Source of the DNA: CAVOJV01 sp963696325
GTDB lineage: Bacteria > Pseudomonadota > Gammaproteobacteria > Competibacterales > Competibacteraceae
NCBI GenBank assembly: GCA_963696325.1
Contig: CAVOJV010000064.1
Location: forward strand, 10,324-74,323
Direction of reading: 5' to 3'
Length of the DNA: 64,000 bases
In this document: piece by piece, positions 8,562-17,715 of the stretch
Layout: each line of letters starts with the position of its first letter
How positions within the stretch are numbered: position 1 is the first letter of the stretch
Notes under the pieces: model-generated
Database searches by the model: none
Told to the model about the DNA's origin: nothing
The model's input: the letters and a program-made list of their open reading frames with translations, nothing else
Translations under genes and position numbers: made by a program

Positions 8562-9428
8562 TCAGCGCCCGAGATAAACGGCGGTGATCGGTTCGCGTTC
8601 GTGGCCGAGTTCGCGGCTGATCGTGAGACGGGCCTCGCGATCGACCCCTTTCTGTTCCGGGTCCAGCTGCTTCGCGGTGGGTCCGCCCACGGCCGGCGCC
8701 GGCCAGCCGGTCAATTCCTGATAGCGGCGCTGGGCATAGGCATGGCGTAAGCCGTGGAGCTTGGAGAGACCGGCCTGGCCGGTGTGGCGCTCATAGATCC
8801 TGAGTTGCTGAACGTAGCTCCGATCGGAAGGGATCAGCGAACCCCGGCCGGCCAGCCGGTGGGCGCGGTCGAGCACGTCCCGCTGGCTCTGGGTACGGAT
8901 CGGAATCTCGCGGGCTTTGCCGCCCTTGGTCCAGGAGGCCTTGAGAACCAGCGTATCACCGCGATCGGCGACGCTGGGTGAGAACTTGATGCTCTCTTCC
9001 CGGCGCAGGCCGAACGCCCGTTGCAGTTCCAGGCTCAGCCGGACCTGGTCGTCGCGGACTTGGGCAAGCTGATCCTCGGAAAGGGTTTGGGCCTTGGATT
9101 GAGCGCTGACGTGCTGGCGCTCGGGAATCCCGTAGAAACCATTATCCCGCGCCATCACCCCTGGCTTGCCGACTTTCTCCGCCCACCAGCGCAACGCCGC
9201 CAGGCGGTTCTTGAGGGTGCCGACGGCCTTCCCCTCGCCTTGCCAGCGATGGATCAGCGCCTCGACGTGTTTAGGCTTGAGACTGTCGGCCGACAGCCGC
9301 CTATAACCCAGTTCATCGAGATGAGTGGCAATCAGGCTCAGCAGTCGTTCCCGCGCGGTGCGCGTCGCGAAGCTGCCGTCGCGGTTCCGCTGGCTGAGCT
9401 GTTTGAGCTGGTAGTTCAGGTCTTGCAA
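8562..9428 (-). CDS. Tyrosine integrase (Integrase_1-like)
   Basis: 288 residues. N-terminal SAM-like core-binding part (MQDLNYQLKQLSQRNRDGSF, VEALIHRWQGEGKAVGTLKN, RLAALRWWAEKVGK). Catalytic part: Arg in AFGLRREESIKF, the Lys-containing beta turn LKASWTKGGKAREIP, LSKLHGLRHAYAQRRYQELT with the HxxR motif, LTISRELGHEREP with the second His, and the nucleophile Tyr in ITAVYLGR at the very end. All key residues are present and the length is normal for this ICE-associated group. The gene is alone on the minus strand, upstream of a palindromic region. It could drive excision of this ICE or of a smaller island; no attachment site is visible. Confidence 0.85.
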   Translation of the reverse strand: MQDLNYQLKQLSQRNRDGSFATRTARERLLSLIATHLDELGYRRLSADSLKPKHVEALIHRWQGEGKAVGTLKNRLAALRWWAEKVGKPGVMARDNGFYGIPERQHVSAQSKAQTLSEDQLAQVRDDQVRLSLELQRAFGLRREESIKFSPSVADRGDTLVLKASWTKGGKAREIPIRTQSQRDVLDRAHRLAGRGSLIPSDRSYVQQLRIYERHTGQAGLSKLHGLRHAYAQRRYQELTGWPAPAVGGPTAKQLDPEQKGVDREARLTISRELGHEREPITAVYLGR

Positions 9429-9989
9429 CGCAGAAATACTCGGTAAGTGTTTCTGACCAGCCGTCAGGCGTTAGCCTCAACGGGTCCCGTTACCGGGTAA
9501 GGTCATGGGGTGCGTACCCCCGGTACCTGAAAGCGTCCGCTTGGACACACGGGGGTTCATCGGTAGATGAAGCCATCCCATGATAGGTACCCGCTCGCCT
9601 CCAAGAGAGGCCGGTTGGAACCGCTTTTGAAAACTTTACTCATCACCTCCTTCAACGTCGTTGGTTACTGATTATCTTCATTCCACTGCCCAGATCCTGT
9701 GGTTGGGCTCCGCTCGCAGCTGCTCATCACGCCGCCGTCATTCGCTGGCATCCCGTATCGAACCGTCGGCAAGCGCCGCCGCCGGTGGCGTCGCGCGACG
9801 CGCCGGCGCGTCGTCACTACCCGGCTGCGCCTACTAGTGACGACGCAGGCGTCGTTGCACACCCTGGCCACGGCATCGAGCCGCGGTCAGGGTGACAGTG
9901 CGGAATCCCTGCCGGGCTGCAGGAGCCGGATGTCTCCGCATCCCGGTGAGACACCCGGCCGGCAGGTCTGGCCGCTCCAGAGCATCCGG
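9429..9989. other. Intergenic region, palindrome-rich
   Basis: No coding signal on either strand despite open frames. The first 230 bp (about 9460-9650) has several short inverted repeats and could hold the integrase leader or a small RNA. The right half holds the interlocked palindromes listed separately. Confidence 0.5.
9797..9855. repeat. Three interlocked palindromes
   Basis: GACGCGCCGGCGCGTC (9797-9812) is a perfect 16-bp palindrome. GCGTCGTCACTA (9808-9819) pairs with TAGTGACGACGC (9835-9846) as a 12-bp hairpin stem. ACGACGC-AG-GCGTCGT (9840-9855) is a third one. The arms overlap, so alternative cruciforms are possible. A replication, transfer or recombination origin of the ICE is a reasonable guess. 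Confidence 0.6.
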
Positions 9990-10511
9990 CTACAACAGGC
10001 CCCGTTCCGCGAACGACACGGTGGCGGTGGCGCCGATCACGAAGTGGTCCAGCACCCGGACATCGATCAGGGCCAGCGCCTCGCGAAGCCGCACGGTGAT
10101 TTGCTCATCGGCGCGGGAAGGTTCCGGCTCGCCGCTGGGGTGCTGATGCGCGAAGATCACCGCGGCACAGTTGTGCTGCAGTGCCCGTTTGACCACTTCC
10201 CGCGGATGCACCGAGCAACCGTCGATGGTCCCGTTGAATAATACCTCCCAGGCAATCACCCGGTGGCGGTTGTCCAGAAACAGGCAGCCGAACTGCTCAT
10301 GGTCCTGCGTCACCAGCTTGGCGCGCAGGAACCGCGTGGTGTCGGCGACCGACTGTACCTGCCCCTCGCGCAGAAACCGCCGTTCGATAATCGCCTCGGC
10401 GGTGGCCAGGATCTCGGTTTCACTGAGCAGGAAGCGGGTGGCGAGGTAATCACCACTCGCATCGCGCAACAGCGAAGCCGCCGGGACTTTCTTCAAAGCT
10501 TTGCTTGGCAT
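9990..10511 (-). CDS. radC: RadC-family JAB-domain protein
   Basis: 173 residues from MPSKALKKVPAASLLRDASG. It carries the RadC/MPN core: VADTTRFLRAKL, HEQFGCLFLDNRHRVIAWEV, LFNGTIDGCSVHPREVVKRA, then the metal motif HQHPSGEPEPSRAD and LIDVRVLDHFVIG. Short RadC proteins that lack the helix-hairpin-helix N-terminus are common in ICEs and genomic islands; their biochemical role is unsettled and the old recombination-repair link is doubtful. The upstream frame runs into IS21 sequence, so the ATG at 10511 is the natural start. IS21 copy A lies 69 bp upstream of it and probably separates it from its original promoter and from the DUF3577 gene. Confidence 0.85.
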   Translation of the reverse strand: MPSKALKKVPAASLLRDASGDYLATRFLLSETEILATAEAIIERRFLREGQVQSVADTTRFLRAKLVTQDHEQFGCLFLDNRHRVIAWEVLFNGTIDGCSVHPREVVKRALQHNCAAVIFAHQHPSGEPEPSRADEQITVRLREALALIDVRVLDHFVIGATATVSFAERGLL

Positions 10512-10704
10512 CGAGTCTCTCCAGGAATGCACCCAGGGTAGACCCGGCCCGCACGGGCGGACTGCCCTGGCGGGTTGCTTGAGTTTGCTAACTTGATTTG
10601 GCCCCACTTGAAGGGATTTTGATATCGAGAGTTGGCCCCACCCCCATCCCCCTTTGCCGTAGTCTGTGGCGCTCGATGTCACAGTAACAGCGAGGGTATG
10701 AGAG

Positions 10705-12273
10705 GTGACCAAAGTGGAGCTATTTGAGCTGATCAGACGCGACTATTACGTCGGGGGCCACGGCATCCGACACCTTGCTCGGCTGCGGCAAGTGCATCGG
10801 CGGACGGTGCGGCAAGCGCTGGCAGCGGCACTCCCTCCGCGGCGGAAGGCGCCGGTGCGAGAACCCTGGGTGTTAACGCGGGCCTTGCGGCAGGTCATTG
10901 ATGGCTGGCTGGCCGCGGATCGGGAGGCGCCGCCCAAGCAGCGGCATACCGGGACCCGGGTTTATCAGCGGTTAGTCCGGGAGCACGGCTACCCGGGAGC
11001 GGCAGTGACCGTGCGGATGTACGTGAGCCAGCAACGACGCGGGTTGGGTCCGCCGGCAGAAGCCTTGGTACCGCAAAGCTATGGGCCGGGTGAGGAGGCG
11101 CAGGTGGATTGGTATGAGGCGGCGGTGGATTTCCCCGAGGGGCGGCGAACCGTGCAGTTTTTTGTCATGCGCGCCTGCTTCAGTGGCCGGGAGTTTCATC
11201 GGGCCTGTTGGTGCCAGACCCAGCAAGCCTTCCTGGAAGCGCACGTCGCGGCCTTCGCAGACTTTGGCGGGGTTTTTGCCCGGCTCCGGTATGACAACCT
11301 GGGGTTGGCGGTGAAAAAGGTGCTGCGCGGGCGGCGCCGGGAGGAGACAGACCGGTTCATCGCCCTGCGTTCCCATTACTTGTTTGCGGCCGACTTCTGC
11401 CAACCGGGCTTGGCCGGCGCCCATGAAAAAGGCGGGGTGGAGGGGACGGTGGGCCGGTTCCGGCGGAATCACCTGGTCCCGGTCCCGGTCATGGCGGACT
11501 TGGCGGCGTTAAATAGCTATCTCCACCGGGCCTGCGAAGCCGACGGGGGGAGGCAGATCACGGGCCGGGACCGTTCGGTCGCGATGGACTGGACGCAAGC
11601 GCAAGGGGTGTTGCGGCCATTACCGGCGACGCCGTTTGCCACGGCGGAGGTGCTGACCTGTCGGGTGGACAGCAGTAGCCGCGTCCGCGTCCGCACCAAC
11701 CACTACTCGGTGCCGGTGGCGTTGGTAGGCCAGCCGGTGGAGGTACAGCTGCATGCCCAGCACTGGGAGGTGCTACACAAGGGGCGGAGCGTGGCCACCC
11801 ATGAACGACTGCCAGGCCGGTTTGGGGAGCACTGGGTGCTGGATCACTACTGGGAGCGGTTGCAGGTCAAGCCGGGTGCCCTGGCGAACGCCCGCGCCCT
11901 GCGCCAAGCCCGCGAGACCGGTCAGTGGCCCCCCGTGTATGACCGCTTGTTCGGGGTGTTGAAACAGCGCTATGGGGACACCGAGGGGACTCGGCAGCTG
12001 CTCCAGGTGCTTCTGCTGCATCGCGACAACGACTCGGCGGCAGTGCATCAGGCCGTCACGCAGGCGGTAGCCCTGGGTTGCTGCGACGCCGGGGCGATTG
12101 CGGTCCTGGTGCGTCAGCAGGGAGCCTGTCCCGCCCCGCCAGCGGTGGTTGGGGAATTGGGAGCCCTCGCCCGCTACGGTCAGACCCGTCCGGAGAGTCT
12201 GCACCTCTATGATGGCCTGCGGCCGAGTCAAGCGGTGGAGGTGACCCATGGCGGCCCCAGCGCTAGGGCTTAA
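10705..12273 (+). CDS. istA: IS21 transposase IstA (copy A)
   Basis: 522 residues, GTG start preceded by GAGAGG. N-terminal HTH (YYVGGHGIRHLARLRQVHRR) then an rve DDE domain with QVDWYEAAVDFPEGRRTVQF, RLRYDNLGLAVKKVL and the glutamate in AGAHEKGGVEGTVGRFR. The C-terminal Mu-type barrel is around SSRVRVRTNHYSVP. Full length and apparently functional. Its end overlaps istB by 26 bp, the usual translational coupling in IS21. Copy B has the same protein; copy C differs at two residues. Confidence 0.95.
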   Translation: MTKVELFELIRRDYYVGGHGIRHLARLRQVHRRTVRQALAAALPPRRKAPVREPWVLTRALRQVIDGWLAADREAPPKQRHTGTRVYQRLVREHGYPGAAVTVRMYVSQQRRGLGPPAEALVPQSYGPGEEAQVDWYEAAVDFPEGRRTVQFFVMRACFSGREFHRACWCQTQQAFLEAHVAAFADFGGVFARLRYDNLGLAVKKVLRGRRREETDRFIALRSHYLFAADFCQPGLAGAHEKGGVEGTVGRFRRNHLVPVPVMADLAALNSYLHRACEADGGRQITGRDRSVAMDWTQAQGVLRPLPATPFATAEVLTCRVDSSSRVRVRTNHYSVPVALVGQPVEVQLHAQHWEVLHKGRSVATHERLPGRFGEHWVLDHYWERLQVKPGALANARALRQARETGQWPPVYDRLFGVLKQRYGDTEGTRQLLQVLLLHRDNDSAAVHQAVTQAVALGCCDAGAIAVLVRQQGACPAPPAVVGELGALARYGQTRPESLHLYDGLRPSQAVEVTHGGPSARA

Positions 12274-13018
12274 AGCCCTGTGTCAGACCCTCAAGCTGCC
12301 CACGGTAGCCCGCGAGGCGGAACGCTTAGCGGAAGCCGCCCACCGGCAAGGGCAGGGACCGCTGCCCTACCTCCAGCAGGTACTGGAACTGGAAGTCGCC
12401 GAGCGGGCAGCCCATCGAGCGGCCCGGCGACTCAAGGAAGCCGGGTTCCCGTTGCCCAAGACCCTGGCCAGCTTCGACTTCCGGCGTGCCCCGGCGCTCC
12501 CGGAAGTGCAGATCCGGCAGTTGGCCGAGGGCGACTACATCGACCGGGCTGAAACCGTGATCCTGATGGGGGAACCGGGTACGGGCAAGACACACTTGGC
12601 GACCGCCCTGGGGGTAGCGGCGGCCAACCAGGGGCGGGCGGTACGCTTTGCCAGTGCCGGGCGACTGGTCAATGAACTGGTTGAAGCCAAGGATGCCCGC
12701 GAGTTAGGGCGGCTCGTGGGCCGCTACAGTCGGCTGGATTTACTCGTCCTCGATGAACTGGGTTACCTGCCGCTCAGCAAGGCCGATGCCGAACTGCTGT
12801 TTCAGGTGCTCAGCGAGCGCCATGAACGGCGGGCCTTGGTGTTGACCACTAATCTGCCCTTCGGGGAGTGGACCGCGGTCTTCCCGGATCCCCGCCTCTG
12901 TCGGGCCGTGATTGATCGACTCACCCACCGGGCGCACCTCATCGAAACCGGCATGCAGTCCATCCGCCTTCAGGAGGCCCTGCGTCGCCATCCGTCAACC
13001 GCACCACCGGAGGGCTAA
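12248..13018 (+). CDS. istB: IS21 helper ATPase IstB (copy A)
   Basis: 256 residues, DnaC-like AAA+ ATPase that selects target DNA and stimulates IstA. Walker A is in ILMGEPGTGKTHLATALG, Walker B in LDLLVLDELGYLPLS, and sensor 1 in ALVLTTNLPFGEW. The N-terminal helical domain begins MAAPALGLKALCQTLKLPTV. Intact. Confidence 0.95.
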   Translation: MAAPALGLKALCQTLKLPTVAREAERLAEAAHRQGQGPLPYLQQVLELEVAERAAHRAARRLKEAGFPLPKTLASFDFRRAPALPEVQIRQLAEGDYIDRAETVILMGEPGTGKTHLATALGVAAANQGRAVRFASAGRLVNELVEAKDARELGRLVGRYSRLDLLVLDELGYLPLSKADAELLFQVLSERHERRALVLTTNLPFGEWTAVFPDPRLCRAVIDRLTHRAHLIETGMQSIRLQEALRRHPSTAPPEG

Positions 13019-13214
13019 AAGACTACCACCACAACCGGCTCTCTCTGGGGAGAGAGCCTCCATGAACAGCAACGTGGTGGGGCCAAATCAGATTATCAAA
13101 GTGGGGCCAATGCAAGTTGACAAACTCAGTTGCTATAGAAAATCCTCACGTCGCGTTAACGACGGTGTTGATCGACCCTCAAGAAGCGGAGCTTCCGCGA
13201 GGTCGTGGGTGGAA

Positions 13215-13652
13215 TCAGGCGCTGACGCTGTCAGCGCACTGGCCCTGTTTTGGCAGGGTCAAGGCCGAGAGCGCCAAGGTCTGGCCGTCGACCTTCACCC
13301 AGGTAATCTTCAGGAGAGTCGCCCTGAGTGAGATGCCGGTGTCGCCCTGCCGCTCGCCTTGTTGGTAGACAAACGTCTCGGCAACCAGGTCGCCGAGCCG
13401 GAAGCCGACGAGCACGGTTTTGCCGAGGGCCAACCACGGCATCAGCCGCCGCACCAGGGTTTGGGCGTCTTTGCCGACCACTTTACAGTCGAAGCGGGTC
13501 TTTCGGACCTTATCGGGGTGGCCTTGCAGGGCCACGATGTCGACCGCCAACAGCGGCTGACCTTGCTTGATAGGAATTTCCCGCGCCCGGTTGAGATAAC
13601 CGAGGCCGGTGAAGTGGAGGTCATAATAAACCTCTCGGGATGGATCGCTCAT
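13215..13652 (-). CDS. ICE protein, STY4534 family (DUF3577)
   Basis: 145 residues from MSDPSREVYYDLHFTGLGYL, then NRAREIPIKQGQPLLAVDIV, ALQGHPDKVRKTRFDCKVVG and ending LPKQGQCADSVSA. Beginning with YYDLH.TGLGYLNR and a RFDCKV core is typical of DUF3577, the STY4534 family linked to replication of the excised ICE circle. In related elements it neighbours radC, as here before IS21 copy A came between them. Start at 13652 is chosen over the open frame to 13691 because the family N-terminus begins there. Its function in replication is family annotation, not visible in the sequence. Confidence 0.8.
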   Translation of the reverse strand: MSDPSREVYYDLHFTGLGYLNRAREIPIKQGQPLLAVDIVALQGHPDKVRKTRFDCKVVGKDAQTLVRRLMPWLALGKTVLVGFRLGDLVAETFVYQQGERQGDTGISLRATLLKITWVKVDGQTLALSALTLPKQGQCADSVSA

Positions 13653-14139
13653 GATGGTTTCTCCGGTTACGACTAAAGTGGGGGAAACCACAGGCGGCCC
13701 GTCCGGGCATGGTTTCCCCGGTCGGGTGGGTGGAACACGGGCTTAGCGCAAAGGCTTCCGCTCGCGAAGGACCGCTGATCGCTCGATCAGTACGCCTGTC
13801 GCACGGTCCGTCCAAGGCGCTTGGGGGTGCTGGCGTGACCAGCGAGAGTGCGGTTCCAGACCGCGGGGTGCTTGGGTAGACCGCCAAGCGCGGGTTAATA
13901 ACAGGGACTACGCTAGCAAAGGAGGAGCTGCTGTCAAGCGGAAATCGTTATTGCAACCAACCAGGGGTTTCTCCTGCGGTTGCCCATGGCAAGCTACCCC
14001 TCTGGATTGTATGACGAACCTGATTGCGATATGTTCATGCTGTTGAAAAGTGAGTCCCAGCAATTGGAACCGTCCAGTGGGCCGCCTGCGAGCTAAACCG
14101 TGACCAGAATACTGCATAACCCAGGAATGGATTCCCGCC
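13653..14139. other. Intergenic region between DUF3577 and the nSTAND gene
   Basis: About 490 bp with divergent genes on each side, so it should hold both promoters. No clear -35/-10 pairs or known motifs stand out. No supported open frame. Confidence 0.4.
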
Positions 14140-16875
14140 ATGGCCCATCTCGATAGGGCCGCTCAACAGGAACTGCTGGATCTGCTGGCGCCGCTGCTGC
14201 AGCGTGCGGAGGACCGCTGTGCGTTGCTCAGCCTGGCGCTGGGCACGACCTGTCCGGTGCTGAACCGCGTCGATTGCAGCGGCGCCGCGGAGCCCTTCAT
14301 TCTCAGAATGACCGACGAGCTGGCGGCCTTCGGGGAGATCGAAGCCGATAAACCCGCTTTGTGGGCACTGCTCGACGTGGTTCGGGAACGGGTCGGGGTG
14401 GACCGGCAAACCCGCATCGACGCATTGCGACCGTTGCTCAGCGCCGCACCCCGCTCACCGCCTCCGCTAGCCGGCGCGCGTTTGCCCTCACCGCTGCACC
14501 TGCGGGTGTTCCTGGCTTCGCCAGGGGATGTTGCAGACGAGCGTGCCCTGGCGTTGAAGGTGCTGGAACAGCTCCAGTACGATCCCCTGCTGCGCGGCCG
14601 GATCACCGTGGAGACCGTCGCCTGGGACAAGCCGGGCGCGGGCGCGCCGATGCTGGCGACGCTGACGCCCCAGGCCGCCATCGCCCAAGGCTTGCCCAAG
14701 CCCTCCCAGTGCGACATCCTGATCGTCATCCTCTGGTCGCGCATCGGCACGCCACTGCCGGCGGAGTGGCAGAAACCCGACGGCAGCCCGTATCTATCCG
14801 GCACCGAATGGGAGTATCACGACGCCCTGCAGGCCGCGGAGCAAAATGGCAGGCCAGCGATTCTCGTCTACCGCCGCGACGAGGAACCATCGTTCAAACC
14901 CTCGGACCCCCATTTCCTGGAGAAATACCAGCAGTGGCAGCAGGTGGAGCAGTTTTTTGCTGCGTTCCAGGCACCTGACGGCTCGATCCAGCGGGGCTAT
15001 AATCCCTACGACACGCCGGCAACCTTCAGTCGGCAGCTCGATCTCCATCTGCGGGAGCTGATCCGCCGCCGGCTCGACAGCCACGCCACCCCCGTGGTTA
15101 CCGAGATGGCCCGCCCGGCCACGCCCATCGAGAAACTCCCGCTCTGGGAAGGTTCACCGTTCCCCGGTCTGCGCGCCTTTACGCCGCAGGATGCCCCGAT
15201 TTTCTTCGGCCGGGGCCGGGAAACCGACGAGCTGATTCGCAAGCTGGCCGACCCCGCCAACCGCTTTTTTGCCGTGGTGGGTGCCTCCGGCTCCGGCAAG
15301 TCCTCGTTGGTCGCCGCCGGGCTGCTGCCCCGGCTGCAAGACCAGGCCATCGGGGTGCGGTTCACCCCGGGTGGGGCCAGCGGCAACCCCTTTCGCGCCT
15401 TGGCGGAGGCGCTCGCGGCGACCCTGCAAGATCGAAGCGCCGACGACCTGGAGCTGCAACTCTGCGCCGGTTCCGATGCGCTGGCGGAACTGGCGGGCGA
15501 GATTCTGAAGAGCCAGCCGGCCACGGCCGACTGGCTGTTGTTCATCGACCAGTTCGAGGAACTGTTCACCCTGATTCCGGAACCCCGCCGTGGCCCCTTT
15601 ATCCACTGGCTGACCACCGCGACCCGCACGCCGCGGCTGCGCCTCGTGGCCACCCTGCGGGCCGATTTTTATGCTCACTGCGTGGCGTATGCTGAGCTGG
15701 CGGAACTGCTCCGGAGCGGGTCTTATCCACTGGCCGCCCCCAGCTTGGGCGCGCTCTACGAGATGATCAGCGGACCGGCCGAGCGGGCCGGATTGACCTT
15801 CGAGCACGGACTGATCGCCCAACTGCTCGCGGACACCCGCACCGAACCCGGCGCGTTGGCGCTGCTGGCCTTCGCCCTGGCAGAGCTTTACGACGGGCGC
15901 ACGGATGATGGCCGCCTGACCTGGGCAGTCTACGAGGGCTTTCACCGCGTGCAGGGCGCGATTGCCCAGCGGGCGCAGGCGATTTACCGCACCCTCGCGA
16001 GCAACGCCCAGGCCGCGTTGGGCGATGTCTTCTGGGGACTCGTGGAAGTGGACGAACGGGGGACGGCTACGCGGCGGCGCGCACCGCTCCGGCTGGTCAC
16101 CGGGTCGGATGCGGCCAAAGACCTCGTCAATGCCTTGACTGCTGGGCGGCTGCTGGTGCAGGACAGTGGCCAGGACCGGCAACCGGTGGTGGAAGTTGCC
16201 CACGAAGCTCTGTTAAAGAACTGGAAAACGCTGGCAGACTGGATCGAGAAGGCGAGCGATGATAAGCGACTGCTGCGGCAGTTCAGAGTGGCGGCGGCCG
16301 ACTGGCAGCAGCACCAGCGCGCCAACCATTACCTGTGGCCTGAGGAGCGTCTCAGGCCGGTTCGTGCCATTGTTGAACGCCTGCCTCTGGAACTCGACGA
16401 GCTTGAACAGGACTTTCTGCGCCCGGAGCAGGAACGGCTGCTGGCGGAACTCGACGATCCGGCCACCGGCCACAAGCGGCGCTCGGATATTGGCGAGCGC
16501 TTGGCGGAGATCGGCGATCCTCGCCCTGGGGTGGGCGTGCGCGAGGACGGTCTGCCGGACATCGTTTGGTGCCCGGTGTCGGGTGGTGAGGTAACGCTCG
16601 AGGGGGTCAAGGGCCGCTTTACGGTCGAGCCGTTCTGGATCGCCAAGTACGCCATCACCTGTCTTCAATACCGCCGCTTTTTGAAAGCGGCGGATGGCTA
16701 TCAGCAGGATGCTTGGTGGACCGGATTGAAACGGGCGGAGGGTGCCTGGGAGCAGAGACGGAAGTTCGGCAATCATCCCGCAGATACCATCGATTGGTAT
16801 CAAGCAATGGCCTTTTGCCGTTGGCTGAGCACCCTGAGTTTGTCAACTTGCATTGGCCCCACTTTGATAATCTGA
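14140..16875 (+). CDS. nSTAND1 NTPase with adaptor, DUF4062 and truncated FGE-sulfatase domain
   Basis: 911 residues; the last 14 or so are encoded by the end of IS21 copy B, so the true C-terminus is lost. Residues 1-105 form a helical death-like effector-associated adaptor (ALLSLALGTTCPVLNRVDCS). Residues 119-290 are DUF4062 (LRVFLASPGDVADERALALK, CDILIVILWSRIG). The NTPase runs about 340-700: SPFPGLRAFTPQDAPIFFGR, Walker A GASGSGKSSL near 381, Walker B LLFIDQFEELFT near 466, and TLRADFYAH. From about 807 an FGE-sulfatase-like domain begins (FTVEPFWIAKYAITCLQYRR) and is cut at AMAFCRWLST. Such adaptor-STAND-effector chains occur in bacterial conflict and anti-phage systems, where the NTPase oligomerises on sensing a trigger. 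That function is inferred. No dedicated partner gene remains next to it. Confidence 0.8.
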   Translation: MAHLDRAAQQELLDLLAPLLQRAEDRCALLSLALGTTCPVLNRVDCSGAAEPFILRMTDELAAFGEIEADKPALWALLDVVRERVGVDRQTRIDALRPLLSAAPRSPPPLAGARLPSPLHLRVFLASPGDVADERALALKVLEQLQYDPLLRGRITVETVAWDKPGAGAPMLATLTPQAAIAQGLPKPSQCDILIVILWSRIGTPLPAEWQKPDGSPYLSGTEWEYHDALQAAEQNGRPAILVYRRDEEPSFKPSDPHFLEKYQQWQQVEQFFAAFQAPDGSIQRGYNPYDTPATFSRQLDLHLRELIRRRLDSHATPVVTEMARPATPIEKLPLWEGSPFPGLRAFTPQDAPIFFGRGRETDELIRKLADPANRFFAVVGASGSGKSSLVAAGLLPRLQDQAIGVRFTPGGASGNPFRALAEALAATLQDRSADDLELQLCAGSDALAELAGEILKSQPATADWLLFIDQFEELFTLIPEPRRGPFIHWLTTATRTPRLRLVATLRADFYAHCVAYAELAELLRSGSYPLAAPSLGALYEMISGPAERAGLTFEHGLIAQLLADTRTEPGALALLAFALAELYDGRTDDGRLTWAVYEGFHRVQGAIAQRAQAIYRTLASNAQAALGDVFWGLVEVDERGTATRRRAPLRLVTGSDAAKDLVNALTAGRLLVQDSGQDRQPVVEVAHEALLKNWKTLADWIEKASDDKRLLRQFRVAAADWQQHQRANHYLWPEERLRPVRAIVERLPLELDELEQDFLRPEQERLLAELDDPATGHKRRSDIGERLAEIGDPRPGVGVREDGLPDIVWCPVSGGEVTLEGVKGRFTVEPFWIAKYAITCLQYRRFLKAADGYQQDAWWTGLKRAEGAWEQRRKFGNHPADTIDWYQAMAFCRWLSTLSLSTCIGPTLII

Positions 16876-16944
16876 TTTGGCCCCACCACGTTGCTGTTCA
16901 TGGAGGCTCTCTCCCCAGAGAGAGCCGGTTGTGGTGGTAGTCTT

Positions 16945-17715
16945 TTAGCCCTCCGGTGGTGCGGTTGACGGATGGCGACGCAGGGCCTCCTGAAGGCGGA
17001 TGGACTGCATGCCGGTTTCGATGAGGTGCGCCCGGTGGGTGAGTCGATCAATCACGGCCCGACAGAGGCGGGGATCCGGGAAGACCGCGGTCCACTCCCC
17101 GAAGGGCAGATTAGTGGTCAACACCAAGGCCCGCCGTTCATGGCGCTCGCTGAGCACCTGAAACAGCAGTTCGGCATCGGCCTTGCTGAGCGGCAGGTAA
17201 CCCAGTTCATCGAGGACGAGTAAATCCAGCCGACTGTAGCGGCCCACGAGCCGCCCTAACTCGCGGGCATCCTTGGCTTCAACCAGTTCATTGACCAGTC
17301 GCCCGGCACTGGCAAAGCGTACCGCCCGCCCCTGGTTGGCCGCCGCTACCCCCAGGGCGGTCGCCAAGTGTGTCTTGCCCGTACCCGGTTCCCCCATCAG
17401 GATCACGGTTTCAGCCCGGTCGATGTAGTCGCCCTCGGCCAACTGCCGGATCTGCACTTCCGGGAGCGCCGGGGCACGCCGGAAGTCGAAGCTGGCCAGG
17501 GTCTTGGGCAACGGGAACCCGGCTTCCTTGAGTCGCCGGGCCGCTCGATGGGCTGCCCGCTCGGCGACTTCCAGTTCCAGTACCTGCTGGAGGTAGGGCA
17601 GCGGTCCCTGCCCTTGCCGGTGGGCGGCTTCCGCTAAGCGTTCCGCCTCGCGGGCTACCGTGGGCAGCTTGAGGGTCTGACACAGGGCTTTAAGCCCTAG
17701 CGCTGGGGCCGCCAT
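16945..17715 (-). CDS. istB: IS21 helper ATPase IstB (copy B)
   Basis: 256 residues, identical in sequence to the copy A protein, with Walker A in GEPGTGKTHL and Walker B in LVLDELGY. Intact and coupled to the istA of the same element by a 26-bp overlap. Confidence 0.95.
   Translation of the reverse strand: MAAPALGLKALCQTLKLPTVAREAERLAEAAHRQGQGPLPYLQQVLELEVAERAAHRAARRLKEAGFPLPKTLASFDFRRAPALPEVQIRQLAEGDYIDRAETVILMGEPGTGKTHLATALGVAAANQGRAVRFASAGRLVNELVEAKDARELGRLVGRYSRLDLLVLDELGYLPLSKADAELLFQVLSERHERRALVLTTNLPFGEWTAVFPDPRLCRAVIDRLTHRAHLIETGMQSIRLQEALRRHPSTAPPEG

Larger units (their letters stand above)
10580..13128 (+). mobile_element. IS21-family element, copy A (2549 bp)
   Basis: Ends are TGAGTTTGCTAACTTG and CAAGTTGACAAACTCA, imperfect inverted repeats followed inward by TTGGCCCCA. 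A 6-bp direct repeat GTTGCT flanks it (10574-10579 and 13129-13134), so it arrived here by simple transposition. Encodes istA and istB in the normal order. Lies between radC and the DUF3577 ICE gene. Confidence 0.95.

Noticed and set aside
9461..9650. Structured RNA or attachment site upstream of the integrase
   Set aside because: Several short inverted repeats are present, but no known family pattern and no direct repeat elsewhere in the window to support an att site.
15154..16203. 349-codon minus-strand frame within the nSTAND gene
   Set aside because: It overlaps a well-supported multidomain gene and has the Arg/Gln/Gly-rich look of an antisense frame.
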